Source: Clostridiales bacterium COT073_COT-073 (GTDB lineage: Bacteria > Bacillota > Clostridia > Lachnospirales > Vallitaleaceae). Taken from it: a stretch of DNA of 64,000 bases. The DNA lies in the NCBI GenBank assembly GCA_003858485.1, contig RQYD01000010.1, positions 19,020 to 83,019 of the forward strand, given 5' to 3'. Below, piece by piece: positions 6,797 to 15,236 of this stretch (within the stretch, counting starts at the first letter, position 1; every line of letters starts with the position of its first letter). The notes below the pieces were generated by a model. It saw only the letters and a program-made list of their open reading frames with translations. It searched no databases and was not told the DNA's origin. Both the position numbers and the translations under genes were made by a program.

Positions 6797-9430
6797 ATGA
6801 AAAAGGATAAATATCCGGTAGTCACTAATTTAGAGGAATTAAAACTTGTTATTGACGGGGTAAAGAAGGCACAAGCGGAATATGCCTCTTACACTCAAGA
6901 ACAAGTGGATCATATTTTCAGGGAAGTAGCAATTGCAGCTAATAATGCCAGAATTGAACTGGCTAAAATGGCGGTGGCAGAAACCGGTATGGGTCTGGTG
7001 GAAGACAAAGTAATTAAAAACCACTTTGCAGCAGAATATATTTATAACAAATATAAAGATGAAAAAACTTGTGGTGTTTTGGAAAAAGATGATGTTTATG
7101 GCATTATTAAAATTGCTGAGCCAATTGGTATGGTAGCAGCTATTGTACCGACCACCAATCCAACCTCAACTGCCATTTTCAAAATTTTATTAGCCTTAAA
7201 AACCAGAAATGGTATGATTTTAGCGCCACACCCAAGAGCAAAACGCTCAACTGTGGCAGCTGCCAAAATTGCTCTGGAAGCGGCAATTAAGGCAGGAGCA
7301 CCGGCTGGAATCATTGGCTGGATTGATGAACCAAGTGTTGAACTGTCTAACGCAGTTATGCAGTCAGCAGACTTGATTTTAGCGACCGGTGGTCCGGGAA
7401 TGGTAAAAGCAGCTTATTCTTCCGGTCGCCCGGCAATTGGTGTGGGTGCGGGAAATACACCGGCCATTATTGATGAAACAGCTCATATTAAAATGGCAGT
7501 AAACTCTATTTTATTATCAAAATCATTTGATAATGGTGTAATTTGTGCTTCGGAACAGGCAGCCATTGTTTTGGATCAGGTGTATGATGAAGTCAAGGAA
7601 GAATTCTCTCTGCGCGGTGGTTACATCATGAGCAAAGAAGAAACAGAAAAAGTTCGGAAAATTATTTTGCTAAATGGTGCGCTCAATGCCGGAATTGTCG
7701 GACAATCAGCTCTTAAAATTGCTGAAATGGCCGGTTTTAAAGCGCCGGCTGATACCAAGGTGTTAATTGGCGAAGTAGAAAGCGTTGAATTGGAAGAACC
7801 ATTCAGTCATGAAAAATTATCGCCGATTCTGGCAATGTACAAAGTAAAATCCTTTGAAGAGGCCTTGGTTAAGGCAGCCCGCTTGGTTGAGCTGGGCGGA
7901 CTGGGACATACCTCAGTATTATATACGGATCAGGTCAGATCCCAGGATCGAATTCGTCAGTTTGGTGAAAAAATGAAAACCGGCAGAACCATTATTAATA
8001 TGCCGGCTTCGCAAGGTGCAATCGGCGATATTTATAACTTTAAATTAGCTCCGTCATTAACCCTTGGCTGTGGTTCCTGGGGTGGAAACTCAATTAGTGA
8101 AAATGTGGGAGTTAAACATCTGATGAATGTGAAAACCATCGCCGAAAGGAGAGAAAATATGCTGTGGCATCGTGTGCCGGAAAAGATTTACTTTAAATAT
8201 GGCTGCTTAGGCGAAGCCTTAAACGAATTACATGAACAAGGCAGCAAAAAGGTATTTGTGGTAACTGACAAAGTTCTTTATGATTTAGGCTTTGCCGATA
8301 TTATCAGTGATCGTTTGGCCGAGTTTAATATGGATATTAAGGTGTTTTATGAAGTTGAACCGGATCCAAGTCTGGCCACAGCCAGAAAAGGGGCTAAGGA
8401 AATGTTAAGCTTCCAACCGGATACCATTATTGCTCTGGGTGGCGGTTCACCAATGGATGCGGCTAAGATTATGTGGGTTCTGTATGAGCATCCGGAAGTA
8501 CATTTCGAAGATCTGGCAATGCGCTTTATGGATATCCGCAAGCGGGTATTCCAATTCCCGAAAATGGGATGCAAGGCCAAAATGGTAGCGATTCCGACAA
8601 CAGCCGGCACCGGTTCGGAAATTACACCATTTGCAGTTATTACGGATGAAAAAACTCATGTCAAATATCCTTTAGCCGATTATGAATTGACACCCAATAT
8701 GGCAATTATTGATGCAGAATTAATGATGAATCAACCAAAAGGCTTGACTGCTGCATCTGGTATTGATGTATTAACTCATGCGATTGAAGCATTTGTTTCT
8801 GTTATGGCTTCTGATTTTACCAATGCTCAGGCTTTGGAAGCAATGAGATTGACCTTTAAATACCTGCCGGATTGTTATCATGAGGGTGCCACCAATGTCA
8901 AGGCCAGAGAAAAAATGGCACATGCCTCGGCACTGGCAGGAATTGCCTTTGCCAATGCGTTCTTAGGGGTATGTCACTCAATGGCTCATAAGCTTGGTTC
9001 GATGCATCATGTTACCCATGGTACAGCTAATGGTATGCTTTTAAGTGAAGTCATTCGTTTTAATTCAGCAGATAATCCAAGAAAACAAGCAGCTTTTCCG
9101 CAATATAAGTATCCGAATGCCAAATGGCGTTATGCCAAGATCGCTGATTTCTTAGGTCTTGGAGGAAATACAGAAGATGAAAAAGTGGAGCTTTTGATTG
9201 CCAAAATCGAAGAATTAAAGACAGTCATTGGTATTCCGGCCAGTATCAGAGAATATGGAATTGATGAAAAGAAATTTTATGACAGCTTAGATGAAATGAG
9301 TGAGCAAGCATTTGATGATCAATGTACCGGTGCCAACCCACGTTATCCATTGATTTCAGAAATTAAGCAAATGTATATCAATGCTTATGAAGGCAAGAAT
9401 GATTCTGCTAAAAAAGGCAAAAAGAAATAG
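6797..9430 (+). CDS. adhE: bifunctional acetaldehyde-CoA/alcohol dehydrogenase AdhE
   Basis: 877 residues, full length for AdhE. The N-terminal half (about 1-430) is a CoA-acylating aldehyde dehydrogenase with the nucleophilic Cys250 in NGVICASEQ and the cofactor loop around TGGPGMVKAA. The C-terminal half (about 450-870) is a Fe-dependent alcohol dehydrogenase with GGGSPMDAAK for NAD and the iron-binding residues in GIDVLTHAIE, GVCHSMAHKLG and HHVTHGTANG. It converts acetyl-CoA to ethanol with two NADH, disposing of fermentation electrons; in the family it forms cytosolic spirosomes. GGGAGG lies just before the ATG. Three Rex-like operators upstream fit NADH-responsive control, which is well documented for clostridial adhE genes. 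It is monocistronic: a hairpin follows at 9548. Confidence 0.97.
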   Translation: MKKDKYPVVTNLEELKLVIDGVKKAQAEYASYTQEQVDHIFREVAIAANNARIELAKMAVAETGMGLVEDKVIKNHFAAEYIYNKYKDEKTCGVLEKDDVYGIIKIAEPIGMVAAIVPTTNPTSTAIFKILLALKTRNGMILAPHPRAKRSTVAAAKIALEAAIKAGAPAGIIGWIDEPSVELSNAVMQSADLILATGGPGMVKAAYSSGRPAIGVGAGNTPAIIDETAHIKMAVNSILLSKSFDNGVICASEQAAIVLDQVYDEVKEEFSLRGGYIMSKEETEKVRKIILLNGALNAGIVGQSALKIAEMAGFKAPADTKVLIGEVESVELEEPFSHEKLSPILAMYKVKSFEEALVKAARLVELGGLGHTSVLYTDQVRSQDRIRQFGEKMKTGRTIINMPASQGAIGDIYNFKLAPSLTLGCGSWGGNSISENVGVKHLMNVKTIAERRENMLWHRVPEKIYFKYGCLGEALNELHEQGSKKVFVVTDKVLYDLGFADIISDRLAEFNMDIKVFYEVEPDPSLATARKGAKEMLSFQPDTIIALGGGSPMDAAKIMWVLYEHPEVHFEDLAMRFMDIRKRVFQFPKMGCKAKMVAIPTTAGTGSEITPFAVITDEKTHVKYPLADYELTPNMAIIDAELMMNQPKGLTAASGIDVLTHAIEAFVSVMASDFTNAQALEAMRLTFKYLPDCYHEGATNVKAREKMAHASALAGIAFANAFLGVCHSMAHKLGSMHHVTHGTANGMLLSEVIRFNSADNPRKQAAFPQYKYPNAKWRYAKIADFLGLGGNTEDEKVELLIAKIEELKTVIGIPASIREYGIDEKKFYDSLDEMSEQAFDDQCTGANPRYPLISEIKQMYINAYEGKNDSAKKGKKK

Positions 9431-9547
9431 TTTCTGCACGGTAAGATGGCTTTTGGGTCACACACTTGTGCACTTCAAATTGAGAATAGAATATTTTCAT
9501 TTGTCAGAGCAAAATAAAACTGAAACAGGCAAATAAAATCAGGAAAA

Positions 9548-9590
9548 ACATCGGAGTTAAAACCACTGGTCTGGACTCCGATGTTTTCTG
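9548..9590 (+). terminator. adhE terminator
   Basis: ACATCGGAGT (9548-9557) pairs with ACTCCGATGT (9575-9584), followed by TTTTC. The T-run is short but the stem is perfect. Confidence 0.7.
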
Positions 9591-9627
9591 GCGTATATGG
9601 CTGTAAAAGCCGATTTTGATATTTTGC

Positions 9628-9656
9628 TTGCGTGAATAAAAAAATAATGATATAAT
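9628..9656 (+). promoter_or_regulatory. promoter upstream of the Cys-tail protein
   Basis: TTGCGT (9628-9633), 17-bp spacer, TATAAT (9651-9656). The transcript would run through the interrupted frame at 9662-9817 into the gene at 9843. Confidence 0.6.
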
Positions 9657-9661
9657 TAAAA

Positions 9662-9817
9662 ATGCGTAAACAAGAGATTGAAAAATCAGAAATAAAGGCA
9701 TATATGAGTAAAGCTGAAAAAGATAAGATGGACTGACTTGAATTGGCAAATGGATGGATTGCCGATTTTAACAGGACAAAAAGCTGGAAAATATGTATTT
9801 TTAATTTGATTATGTAG
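9662..9817 (+). pseudogene. short frame interrupted by TGA, possible gene remnant
   Basis: Starting at ATG 9662, 24 charged codons (MRKQEIEKSEIKAY and onward) run to an in-frame TGA at 9734-9736. The same frame then continues for 26 codons (LELANGWIADFNRTKSW and onward) to TAG at 9815. The composition on both sides looks protein-like, so this may be a degraded small gene. There is no Shine-Dalgarno site before the ATG, which almost coincides with the predicted transcript start. The relic may also be chance. No selenocysteine element was recognised. Confidence 0.25.
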
Positions 9818-9842
9818 AAGAATAAACAGAAAGGAGAGAACA

Positions 9843-10379
9843 ATGAAATTAAAGAGCTTAAAAAAAGCATTGTTACTAGGGGCAGCGGTTGGAGCAGGAA
9901 CTTATGCCTATAAAAAATATGAGGAATTAAAAGTTTTCTACAATGAAGTCGTATTGGGAAACTGCAAAACCCTTTATTATAGTTCTGAATTTGAAGATGA
10001 TTCGGTAGCAGCGGTTGGTTCCTCTGTAAAATTGAATTTTCTGGGAGTTCACCCGGAAAGCCCCTCTGTTTATTTGAATGTTTTTGCTTTAGGCAGTGCT
10101 GTAAATATTTTGGTACCGGACGAGTGCCGGGTCATTTTAGACGGAAACAATACAGCCAGCAATGTTACAGTTGACGAAATACTATGTGAAGAAGTAGAAA
10201 AAGAATTTACTCTGTATATTGACTATAAAGCGACAATGTCTTCAATTCGAATTGCCTATGAAAGTGCAATTAAAAATGAATTGAACGAAGGATGCAGCTG
10301 CGGTTGTGGCTGTGATTGTGAAGCGGTGGAAATTGATGAAGATAAATGTGAGTGTGGTTGTGAAAGCGCGGAAGTCTAA
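9843..10379 (+). CDS. unknown protein with beta-rich domain and cysteine-rich tail
   Basis: 178 residues; I do not recognise a named family. An N-terminal basic/hydrophobic segment (about 1-22, KKALLLGAAVGAGTYAY) could be a membrane anchor or an uncleaved signal. A short helix and a beta-rich region (about 55-130) follow. The stretch VFALGSAVNILVPDECRVIL resembles the repeating turns of LiaF-like C-terminal domains, a remote resemblance only. The last about 30 residues hold eight cysteines as CSCGCGCDC and CECGC separated by an acidic linker, a pattern suited to binding soft metals or an Fe-S cluster. AAAGGAG lies 7 nt before the ATG. The gene sits between adhE and the rhomboid-like gene, with its own promoter and terminator. 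Confidence 0.75.
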   Translation: MKLKSLKKALLLGAAVGAGTYAYKKYEELKVFYNEVVLGNCKTLYYSSEFEDDSVAAVGSSVKLNFLGVHPESPSVYLNVFALGSAVNILVPDECRVILDGNNTASNVTVDEILCEEVEKEFTLYIDYKATMSSIRIAYESAIKNELNEGCSCGCGCDCEAVEIDEDKCECGCESAEV

Positions 10380-10396
10380 GATATAAAGCAAACAGA

Positions 10397-10419
10397 AGCG
10401 GGATTTGGTCCCGCTTTTT
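10397..10419 (+). terminator. terminator after the Cys-tail gene
   Basis: AGCGGGA-TTTGG-TCCCGCT followed by TTTT. It lies just upstream of the ribosome-binding site of the next gene, so read-through or a second promoter is needed for that gene. Confidence 0.8.
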
Positions 10420-10438
10420 GTATAGAGAGAAGGGTAAT

Positions 10439-11311
10439 ATGAATTTATTGGACAAATTAGAAAGAAAAATCGGTTGGTTGGCAGTGCCGAATTTAATGTT
10501 TTACATTGTGATCGGCAATGCCATGGTATATATTACACAGATGCTGACTGGTCTGGATTTAACATATACTTTGGCATTTCATTTGCCCTCTGTTTTGCAA
10601 GGGCAGGTATGGCGTATTTTCAGCTTTGTTTTGATTCCGCCAACGATTTTTACTGGTGGTATTTGGAGTCTGTTTGTGGCGGCGCTGGCTTTTCTTTTTT
10701 ATTTTAGTATCGGCCGGCAGCTGGAAAATGCAATGGGAACATTTGCTTTCACCCTTTTTTATTTACTGGGGATGCTATGTGTCATTGTGACAGGCTCTGT
10801 TTTCTCTGTGCCCTTAACCGGCACTTACTTAAATTCAACTTTATTTTTTGCATATGCTTTTTACTATCCGGATAATCAAATTCTGGTGATGTATGTCATA
10901 CCGGTTAAGGTCAAATATATAGCATATTTCAGTGCGGCGGTACTGGCCTTTAATTTTGTGACTTCTTCCTGGCTTGGCAAAATCTTAACGATCAGTGGTT
11001 TGCTGAATTTTTTCATATTTTTTGGCAAACCTTTGCTGCTGGACCGAATGCTCCGTTACCGGCGTAAACAAAGATATGCAGCCGGTCAGGGCTTTGCCCG
11101 CAGCCGGCAGCATTCCAAATTTAAGGTTTATACCAATCCCTATGCCCAATCAGCTAAGAAAAATACCAGGCATTGCTGTGAAGTATGCGGCCGTTCGGAA
11201 CTGGATGATCCCAATTTGGAATTCCGTTATTGTTCGGTATGTGAAGGATATCACGAATATTGTATGGAACATTTGCATCAGCATATTCATAAAAAATCAG
11301 GCGAAGCGTAA
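10439..11311 (+). CDS. rhomboid-like membrane protein with C-terminal zinc ribbon
   Basis: 290 residues from the ATG at 10439, preceded by AGAAGGG; an upstream TTG at 10418 lies inside the terminator stem. Five to six predicted membrane segments (about 20-210) include GQVWRIFSFVLIPP and GRQLENAMGT, which resemble the L1 loop region of rhomboid/derlin-type proteins. I see no GxSG serine motif and no catalytic histidine in a late helix, so it is probably a pseudoprotease. After a basic linker the tail carries CCEVCGRSE and RYCSVCEGYHEYCMEHLHQHIH, a CxxC...CxxC zinc ribbon with extra Cys/His. It may act in membrane-protein quality control; that is inference. The stop codon is embedded in the following terminator. 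Confidence 0.78.
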   Translation: MNLLDKLERKIGWLAVPNLMFYIVIGNAMVYITQMLTGLDLTYTLAFHLPSVLQGQVWRIFSFVLIPPTIFTGGIWSLFVAALAFLFYFSIGRQLENAMGTFAFTLFYLLGMLCVIVTGSVFSVPLTGTYLNSTLFFAYAFYYPDNQILVMYVIPVKVKYIAYFSAAVLAFNFVTSSWLGKILTISGLLNFFIFFGKPLLLDRMLRYRRKQRYAAGQGFARSRQHSKFKVYTNPYAQSAKKNTRHCCEVCGRSELDDPNLEFRYCSVCEGYHEYCMEHLHQHIHKKSGEA

Positions 11312-11326
11312 GCTTTGCCTTTTTTA
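11299..11326 (+). terminator. terminator overlapping the rhomboid-like stop codon
   Basis: AGGCGAAGC pairs with GCTTTGCCT (one G-U) around GTAA, followed by TTTTT. The stop codon TAA (11309-11311) is in the loop. Confidence 0.8.
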
Positions 11327-11410
11327 ATAATGATTCTCAATTAGAAGAAGCGAAGAAGTCTTTAATATAGCGGGATTCAAGTTATTTTCTTAACGAAAAA
11401 ATATAAAAAT

Positions 11411-11428
11411 CAGCTAAAAATTTAACAA
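11411..11428. promoter_or_regulatory. weak Rex-like site upstream of rnf
   Basis: CAGCTAAAAATTTAACAA has a perfect right half TTAACAA and a 4/7 left half (11 of 14 overall). It is about 100 bp upstream of the rnf promoter. Confidence 0.35.
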
Positions 11429-11508
11429 AAGTATTTGGTGGTTTTTTGTGTATTCTGTATACAAGCGCTATCGTTTCGTGAATTGACTATTCTAAAAAAA
11501 ACAACTCA

Positions 11509-11526
11509 TTGACAATATATTAACAA
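11509..11526. promoter_or_regulatory. Rex-like operator of the rnf operon
   Basis: TTGACAATATATTAACAA matches 12 of 14 fixed positions of TTGTTAA-N4-TTAACAA, with both outer TTG/CAA ends intact. It ends 3 bp before the predicted -35 box. Confidence 0.6.
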
Positions 11527-11529
11527 TTA

Positions 11530-11558
11530 TTGAAAAAAGTTTAAAATTTGTTTATAGT
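11530..11558 (+). promoter_or_regulatory. rnf operon promoter
   Basis: TTGAAA (11530-11535), 17-bp spacer, TATAGT (11553-11558). It predicts a leader of about 115 nt, which contains a small TTGAGT/ACTCAA hairpin (11592-11608). Confidence 0.65.
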
Positions 11559-11680
11559 AAAAAGGGTTAGAGTGACAAAAAAGTTTTTTTCTTGAGTAAT
11601 AAACTCAATATAGTTTTGCCTGCAGGTTGTAGGTATACTATGGACGCAAAAGTTGAGGTATGGTTAAGGAGGCGAATAAT

Positions 11681-12991
11681 TTGTCTAACACATTTCATGG
11701 GGGAATTCACCCCCGATATTCTAAAGAATTCACAAAAGAAATTCCTATTCGGGAAGTAATTCCGGGAGAAACCGTCACGATTTTAATGCAGCAGCATATC
11801 GGTGCACCTTGTAAGCCAATTGTTAAGGTCGGTGATTCTGTTTTGGTGGGTCAAAAAATCGGTGATAGTGAAGCTTTTGTATCTTCACCGGTACATAGTA
11901 CCGTTTCCGGAGTAGTTAAAAAAATTGCTCAGGTCTTGCAACCAAACGGTTCCAAAGGCGAAGCGGTAGTGATCGCTAATGATGGTGAATACCGTCGTTT
12001 GCTTATGGAAACGAAACCGCTGTCTGAGCTGACCAAGGAAGAAATTTTACATTTGATTCGAGAGGCCGGAATTGTTGGGCTGGGTGGGGCCGGTTTCCCT
12101 ACTCATATTAAATTGAATCCTCCGGCTGATAAGAAAATTGACTATATATTAATTAATGGTGCAGAATGTGAGCCATACTTAACTTCGGATCACCGGATCA
12201 TGCTGGAAGAGCCGAAAGCACTGATTAATGGTTTAGAAGTTATTTTAACTCTGTTTCCCAATGCCCAGGGAATTATCGGCATTGAAGATAATAAACCGGA
12301 TGCAATTGAAATGATCTCCAAAGCCATTGCCGGAAAAGACAGAATGTCGGTATGTGTGATGGAGACCAAGTATCCCCAGGGAGCAGAAAAACAATTGATA
12401 TATTCGGCTACCAAGCGTAAAGTACCAAGCGGTAAATTACCGGCCGATATTGGCTGCATCGTTGATAATGTTGACACGACAGTTGCCATTGGTAAGGCAG
12501 TTTTAGAAGGCATCCCGTTATTACGCCGGATCATTACCATGTCAGGGGAAATGTTTGATCAGCCGGCTAATTACAGTGTGCCATTGGGAGTATCTTATCG
12601 CCAGTTAATTGAAATGTCAGGCGGTCACCCCGAAGAAGCTGTTAAAATTATTCATGGTGGACCAATGATGGGACTGGCGATGTTTGATTATGATGTACCG
12701 GTCATGAAAACATCTTCCTGTATTTTGCTTTTATCGGAGAAAGAAGCGGCCATTTGTCAGGAGAGCGCTTGTATTCGGTGTGGTCGCTGCACCCGGGTAT
12801 GTCCTATGAATTTATTACCGCTGGAGTTGGATCGTTTTGCCAGAAATGATGATGAAGAACGCTTTTTGCGCTATCATGGACTGGACTGTATTGAATGTGG
12901 TTCCTGTTCCTATGTATGCCCGGCAAAACGACATTTGGTACATGCCATCAGAGTAAAAAAGAGAGCCTTAATGGCTAAAAAACGAGCATAA
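11681..12991 (+). CDS. rnfC: Rnf complex subunit C
   Basis: 436 residues from the TTG at 11681, which has AAGGAGG at 11666-11672 with 8-nt spacing; the in-frame ATG at 11660 has no properly spaced site. RnfC is the peripheral NADH-oxidising/reducing subunit of the ion-pumping ferredoxin:NAD+ oxidoreductase. Visible parts are an N-terminal lipoyl-like region, the flavin/NAD domain with GLGGAGFPTHIKL and INGAECEPYL, an SLBB-like segment, and two [4Fe-4S] motifs, CIRCGRCTRVCP and CIECGSCSYVCP. It is shorter at the C-terminus than proteobacterial RnfC, as is normal in clostridia. It is first of six genes in the order C-D-G-E-A-B. The Rex-like site at the promoter suggests redox control. Confidence 0.96.
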   Translation: MSNTFHGGIHPRYSKEFTKEIPIREVIPGETVTILMQQHIGAPCKPIVKVGDSVLVGQKIGDSEAFVSSPVHSTVSGVVKKIAQVLQPNGSKGEAVVIANDGEYRRLLMETKPLSELTKEEILHLIREAGIVGLGGAGFPTHIKLNPPADKKIDYILINGAECEPYLTSDHRIMLEEPKALINGLEVILTLFPNAQGIIGIEDNKPDAIEMISKAIAGKDRMSVCVMETKYPQGAEKQLIYSATKRKVPSGKLPADIGCIVDNVDTTVAIGKAVLEGIPLLRRIITMSGEMFDQPANYSVPLGVSYRQLIEMSGGHPEEAVKIIHGGPMMGLAMFDYDVPVMKTSSCILLLSEKEAAICQESACIRCGRCTRVCPMNLLPLELDRFARNDDEERFLRYHGLDCIECGSCSYVCPAKRHLVHAIRVKKRALMAKKRA

Positions 12992-13005
12992 CAGGAGGTA
13001 GAAAA

Positions 13006-14001
13006 ATGCTTAATATTGTATCATCTTCTCCTCATGTCAGAGATAATGCCAGCACCAGAAACATTATGCGTGATGTGATCATTGCGCTGGTACCGGCGAC
13101 CTTATGGGGATTTTATGTGTTTGGATTAAACGCGATTATTAATGTTGCATTGGCTGTAAGTTCAGCGGTGTTATTTGAATATTTGTATCAAAAATTATTG
13201 AAAAAACCAATTACCATTAATGATTTATCGGCAGCAGTAACCGGTTTGTTGCTGGGGCTGAACTTACCTTCGGGACATTATTACTTTATTCCGGTTTTGG
13301 GCAGCTTTGTAGCAATTGTGGTAGTTAAACAGCTCTATGGCGGCCTTGGCCAGAATTTTATGAATCCGGCATTAGCGGCCAGAGCATTTTTGTTAGTATC
13401 TTTTGCCGGTTATATGACTACTTGGCCCAATCCGGCGCAGACTGGCCGGTTCTGGTCAATTGATGGAGTCAGTGGAGCCACACCATTGGCATTGCTAAAA
13501 ACAGGTAAAATGCTGGAAGCGGGTGTTTTATCACTGGGTAATGAAGCCGGAGGGATCTGGCTATCAGATGCGTTTTTTGGATTTGTTGGCGGCTGTATTG
13601 GAGAAGTATCGGCATTAGCTTTAATTTTAGGCGGAGCATATCTGATCTATCGCAAAATTATTACCTGGCAGATTCCGGTTGCTTTTTTTGCCTCTTTTAC
13701 AATTATGATGTTGGTTTTTGGACAAAATCCCTGGGATTTGACCTATCTGGCCTTTCATTTGACATCCGGCGGTTTTTTACTGGGAGCCTTTTTTATGGCA
13801 ACTGATTATTCCACTTCACCGATGACCGGTAAGGGTCAAATTATTATGGGCATCGGCTGTGGCTTATTGACAGCCTTGATCCGTCTGTTTGGCGGCTACC
13901 CGGAAGGGGTCAGTTTTGCCATCTTAATTATGAATTTATTTGTACCTTTGATTGACCATTATTTAGTTCCGACATCTTTTGGGGGGAAAAGAAATGAGTA
14001 A
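13006..14001 (+). CDS. rnfD: Rnf complex subunit D
   Basis: 331 residues. Integral-membrane subunit with about nine predicted helices and the covalent-FMN motif SGAT in DGVSGATPLALL (about residue 156-159); in the family the Thr carries FMN through a phosphoester bond. It takes part in coupling electron flow from ferredoxin to Na+ or H+ translocation; sequence alone does not tell which ion. AGGAGG precedes the ATG, 14 nt after rnfC. The 3' end overlaps rnfG by 8 nt, indicating translational coupling. Confidence 0.96.
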   Translation: MLNIVSSSPHVRDNASTRNIMRDVIIALVPATLWGFYVFGLNAIINVALAVSSAVLFEYLYQKLLKKPITINDLSAAVTGLLLGLNLPSGHYYFIPVLGSFVAIVVVKQLYGGLGQNFMNPALAARAFLLVSFAGYMTTWPNPAQTGRFWSIDGVSGATPLALLKTGKMLEAGVLSLGNEAGGIWLSDAFFGFVGGCIGEVSALALILGGAYLIYRKIITWQIPVAFFASFTIMMLVFGQNPWDLTYLAFHLTSGGFLLGAFFMATDYSTSPMTGKGQIIMGIGCGLLTALIRLFGGYPEGVSFAILIMNLFVPLIDHYLVPTSFGGKRNE

Positions 14002-14599
14002 TCAAACCTTAGAACAAAAGCCAAAATCGGAAGTTTTCTTAATTATCAAAAATACTTTGATTTTATTTGCAATTACAGCAATTGCCGGTTTGCTGTTGAG
14101 TATTGTTAATTCTATGACAGCAGATGCAATTGCTGCTCAAAAAATCATTCAACGCGATAATGCTTTAAATGCTGTTTTGCCGGATGCCAGTTTTGAAGAA
14201 ATTAAAATTGAAAAGGCGGAAGAGTATCAAAGAATACAAGGGATCTATCAGGCCAAGGACAGTGCCGGTAATTTGGCTGGCTATGCTTTTATGTTAACTA
14301 ATAAAGGTTATGGCGGTACTATTACATTGGCTGCCGGGATCAGTGCCGGAGGAGTGATCAGCGGCATGGATATTATTACTCATTCGGAAACACCGGGCCT
14401 TGGTGCCAATGCGGATACGGATAAATTTAAGGAAAAATTAAAAGGGAAACAGGCAGAAACCTTAACTGTGGTCAAGGGAAATAATGATGGTCAGAATGTT
14501 GATGCTTTAAGCGGAGCGACCATTACTTCGGCAGCAGTGACAGATGCCGTCAATGAAGCGATTGCATACTATAACAATCAGCTGAAAGGAGGCAAATAG
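13994..14599 (+). CDS. rnfG: Rnf complex subunit G
   Basis: 201 residues from the ATG at 13994, with GGGGGG upstream; the in-frame TTG at 13979 lies deep inside rnfD and is unlikely. One N-terminal membrane helix (about residues 16-38) is followed by an extracytoplasmic FMN-binding domain with SGATITS (about residue 175-181), whose first Thr is the expected covalent FMN site. GGYGGTITLAAGI-type glycine-rich turns are also present. It links RnfD flavin to the quinone-free chain of the complex. It overlaps rnfD by 8 nt and is followed after 1 nt by rnfE. Confidence 0.95.
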   Translation: MSNQTLEQKPKSEVFLIIKNTLILFAITAIAGLLLSIVNSMTADAIAAQKIIQRDNALNAVLPDASFEEIKIEKAEEYQRIQGIYQAKDSAGNLAGYAFMLTNKGYGGTITLAAGISAGGVISGMDIITHSETPGLGANADTDKFKEKLKGKQAETLTVVKGNNDGQNVDALSGATITSAAVTDAVNEAIAYYNNQLKGGK

Positions 14600-14600
14600 G

Positions 14601-15236
14601 ATGAGTATTTTAAAAGATAGAGCAAAGGCTGGATTAATTGATGATAACCCAACTTTTGTGCAGGTACTTGGTATGTGTCCGACTTTAGCGGTAACCAGTT
14701 CGGTGATCAATGGAATTGGGATGGGCTTATCAACAACGGTTGTACTTTTGGGCTCAAATGTGGTGATTTCCCTGCTACGTAAAATTATTCCGGCTAAGGT
14801 GCGGATTCCAGCCTTTATTGTAGTTATTGCTACTTTTGTAACTATACTGGATTTACTCCTTCAGGGATTTATTCCAAGTTTATATGATTCACTGGGCTTA
14901 TTTATTCCACTGATTGTAGTAAACTGTATTGTGCTGGGCCGGGCAGAGGCCTTTGCTTCCAAAAATGGAGTGCTGGCATCAGCGCTGGATGGTATTTTCA
15001 TGGGTTTGGGTTTCACTATGGCCTTAACTATTTTGGGAATGATTCGGGAAATTTTGGGAGCCGGCCAAATTTTTGGCATAACCATTTTGCCGGAGGCGAT
15101 TTATCAACCAATCACTATTTTCTTATTGGCGCCAGGAGCGTTTATGGCATTGGGAGCAATGCTGGCAGTATATAATTACATGAAAATAAGAAAAGTCAAT
15201 TTGGCTAAACAGGGAAAAGAGGTGGCAGGAGAATGA
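14601..15236 (+). CDS. rnfE: Rnf complex subunit E
   Basis: 211 residues with six predicted membrane helices, typical of the RnfA/RnfE/NqrD/NqrE family. These two homologous, inverted subunits form the ion channel and bind a [2Fe-2S] cluster through cysteines; MCPT near the N-terminus (about residue 26) and NCIVLGRAEAFA (about 107-118) carry the conserved Cys positions. It starts 1 nt after the rnfG stop, and its 3' end overlaps rnfA by 4 nt (ATGA). Confidence 0.95.
   Translation: MSILKDRAKAGLIDDNPTFVQVLGMCPTLAVTSSVINGIGMGLSTTVVLLGSNVVISLLRKIIPAKVRIPAFIVVIATFVTILDLLLQGFIPSLYDSLGLFIPLIVVNCIVLGRAEAFASKNGVLASALDGIFMGLGFTMALTILGMIREILGAGQIFGITILPEAIYQPITIFLLAPGAFMALGAMLAVYNYMKIRKVNLAKQGKEVAGE

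Noticed and set aside
9734..9736. TGA as a selenocysteine codon
   Set aside because: No SECIS-like hairpin recognised just downstream and no redox context; a degraded frame is simpler.
9475..9870. 131-codon minus-strand frame opposite the adhE trailer
   Set aside because: No ribosome site; it runs through the adhE terminator hairpin and through the start of the Cys-tail gene, and its composition is that of AT-rich antisense.
11459..11475. Possible cre (CcpA) site, TACAAGCGCTATCG
   Set aside because: Misses two conserved positions of the cre consensus and lies well upstream of the promoter.
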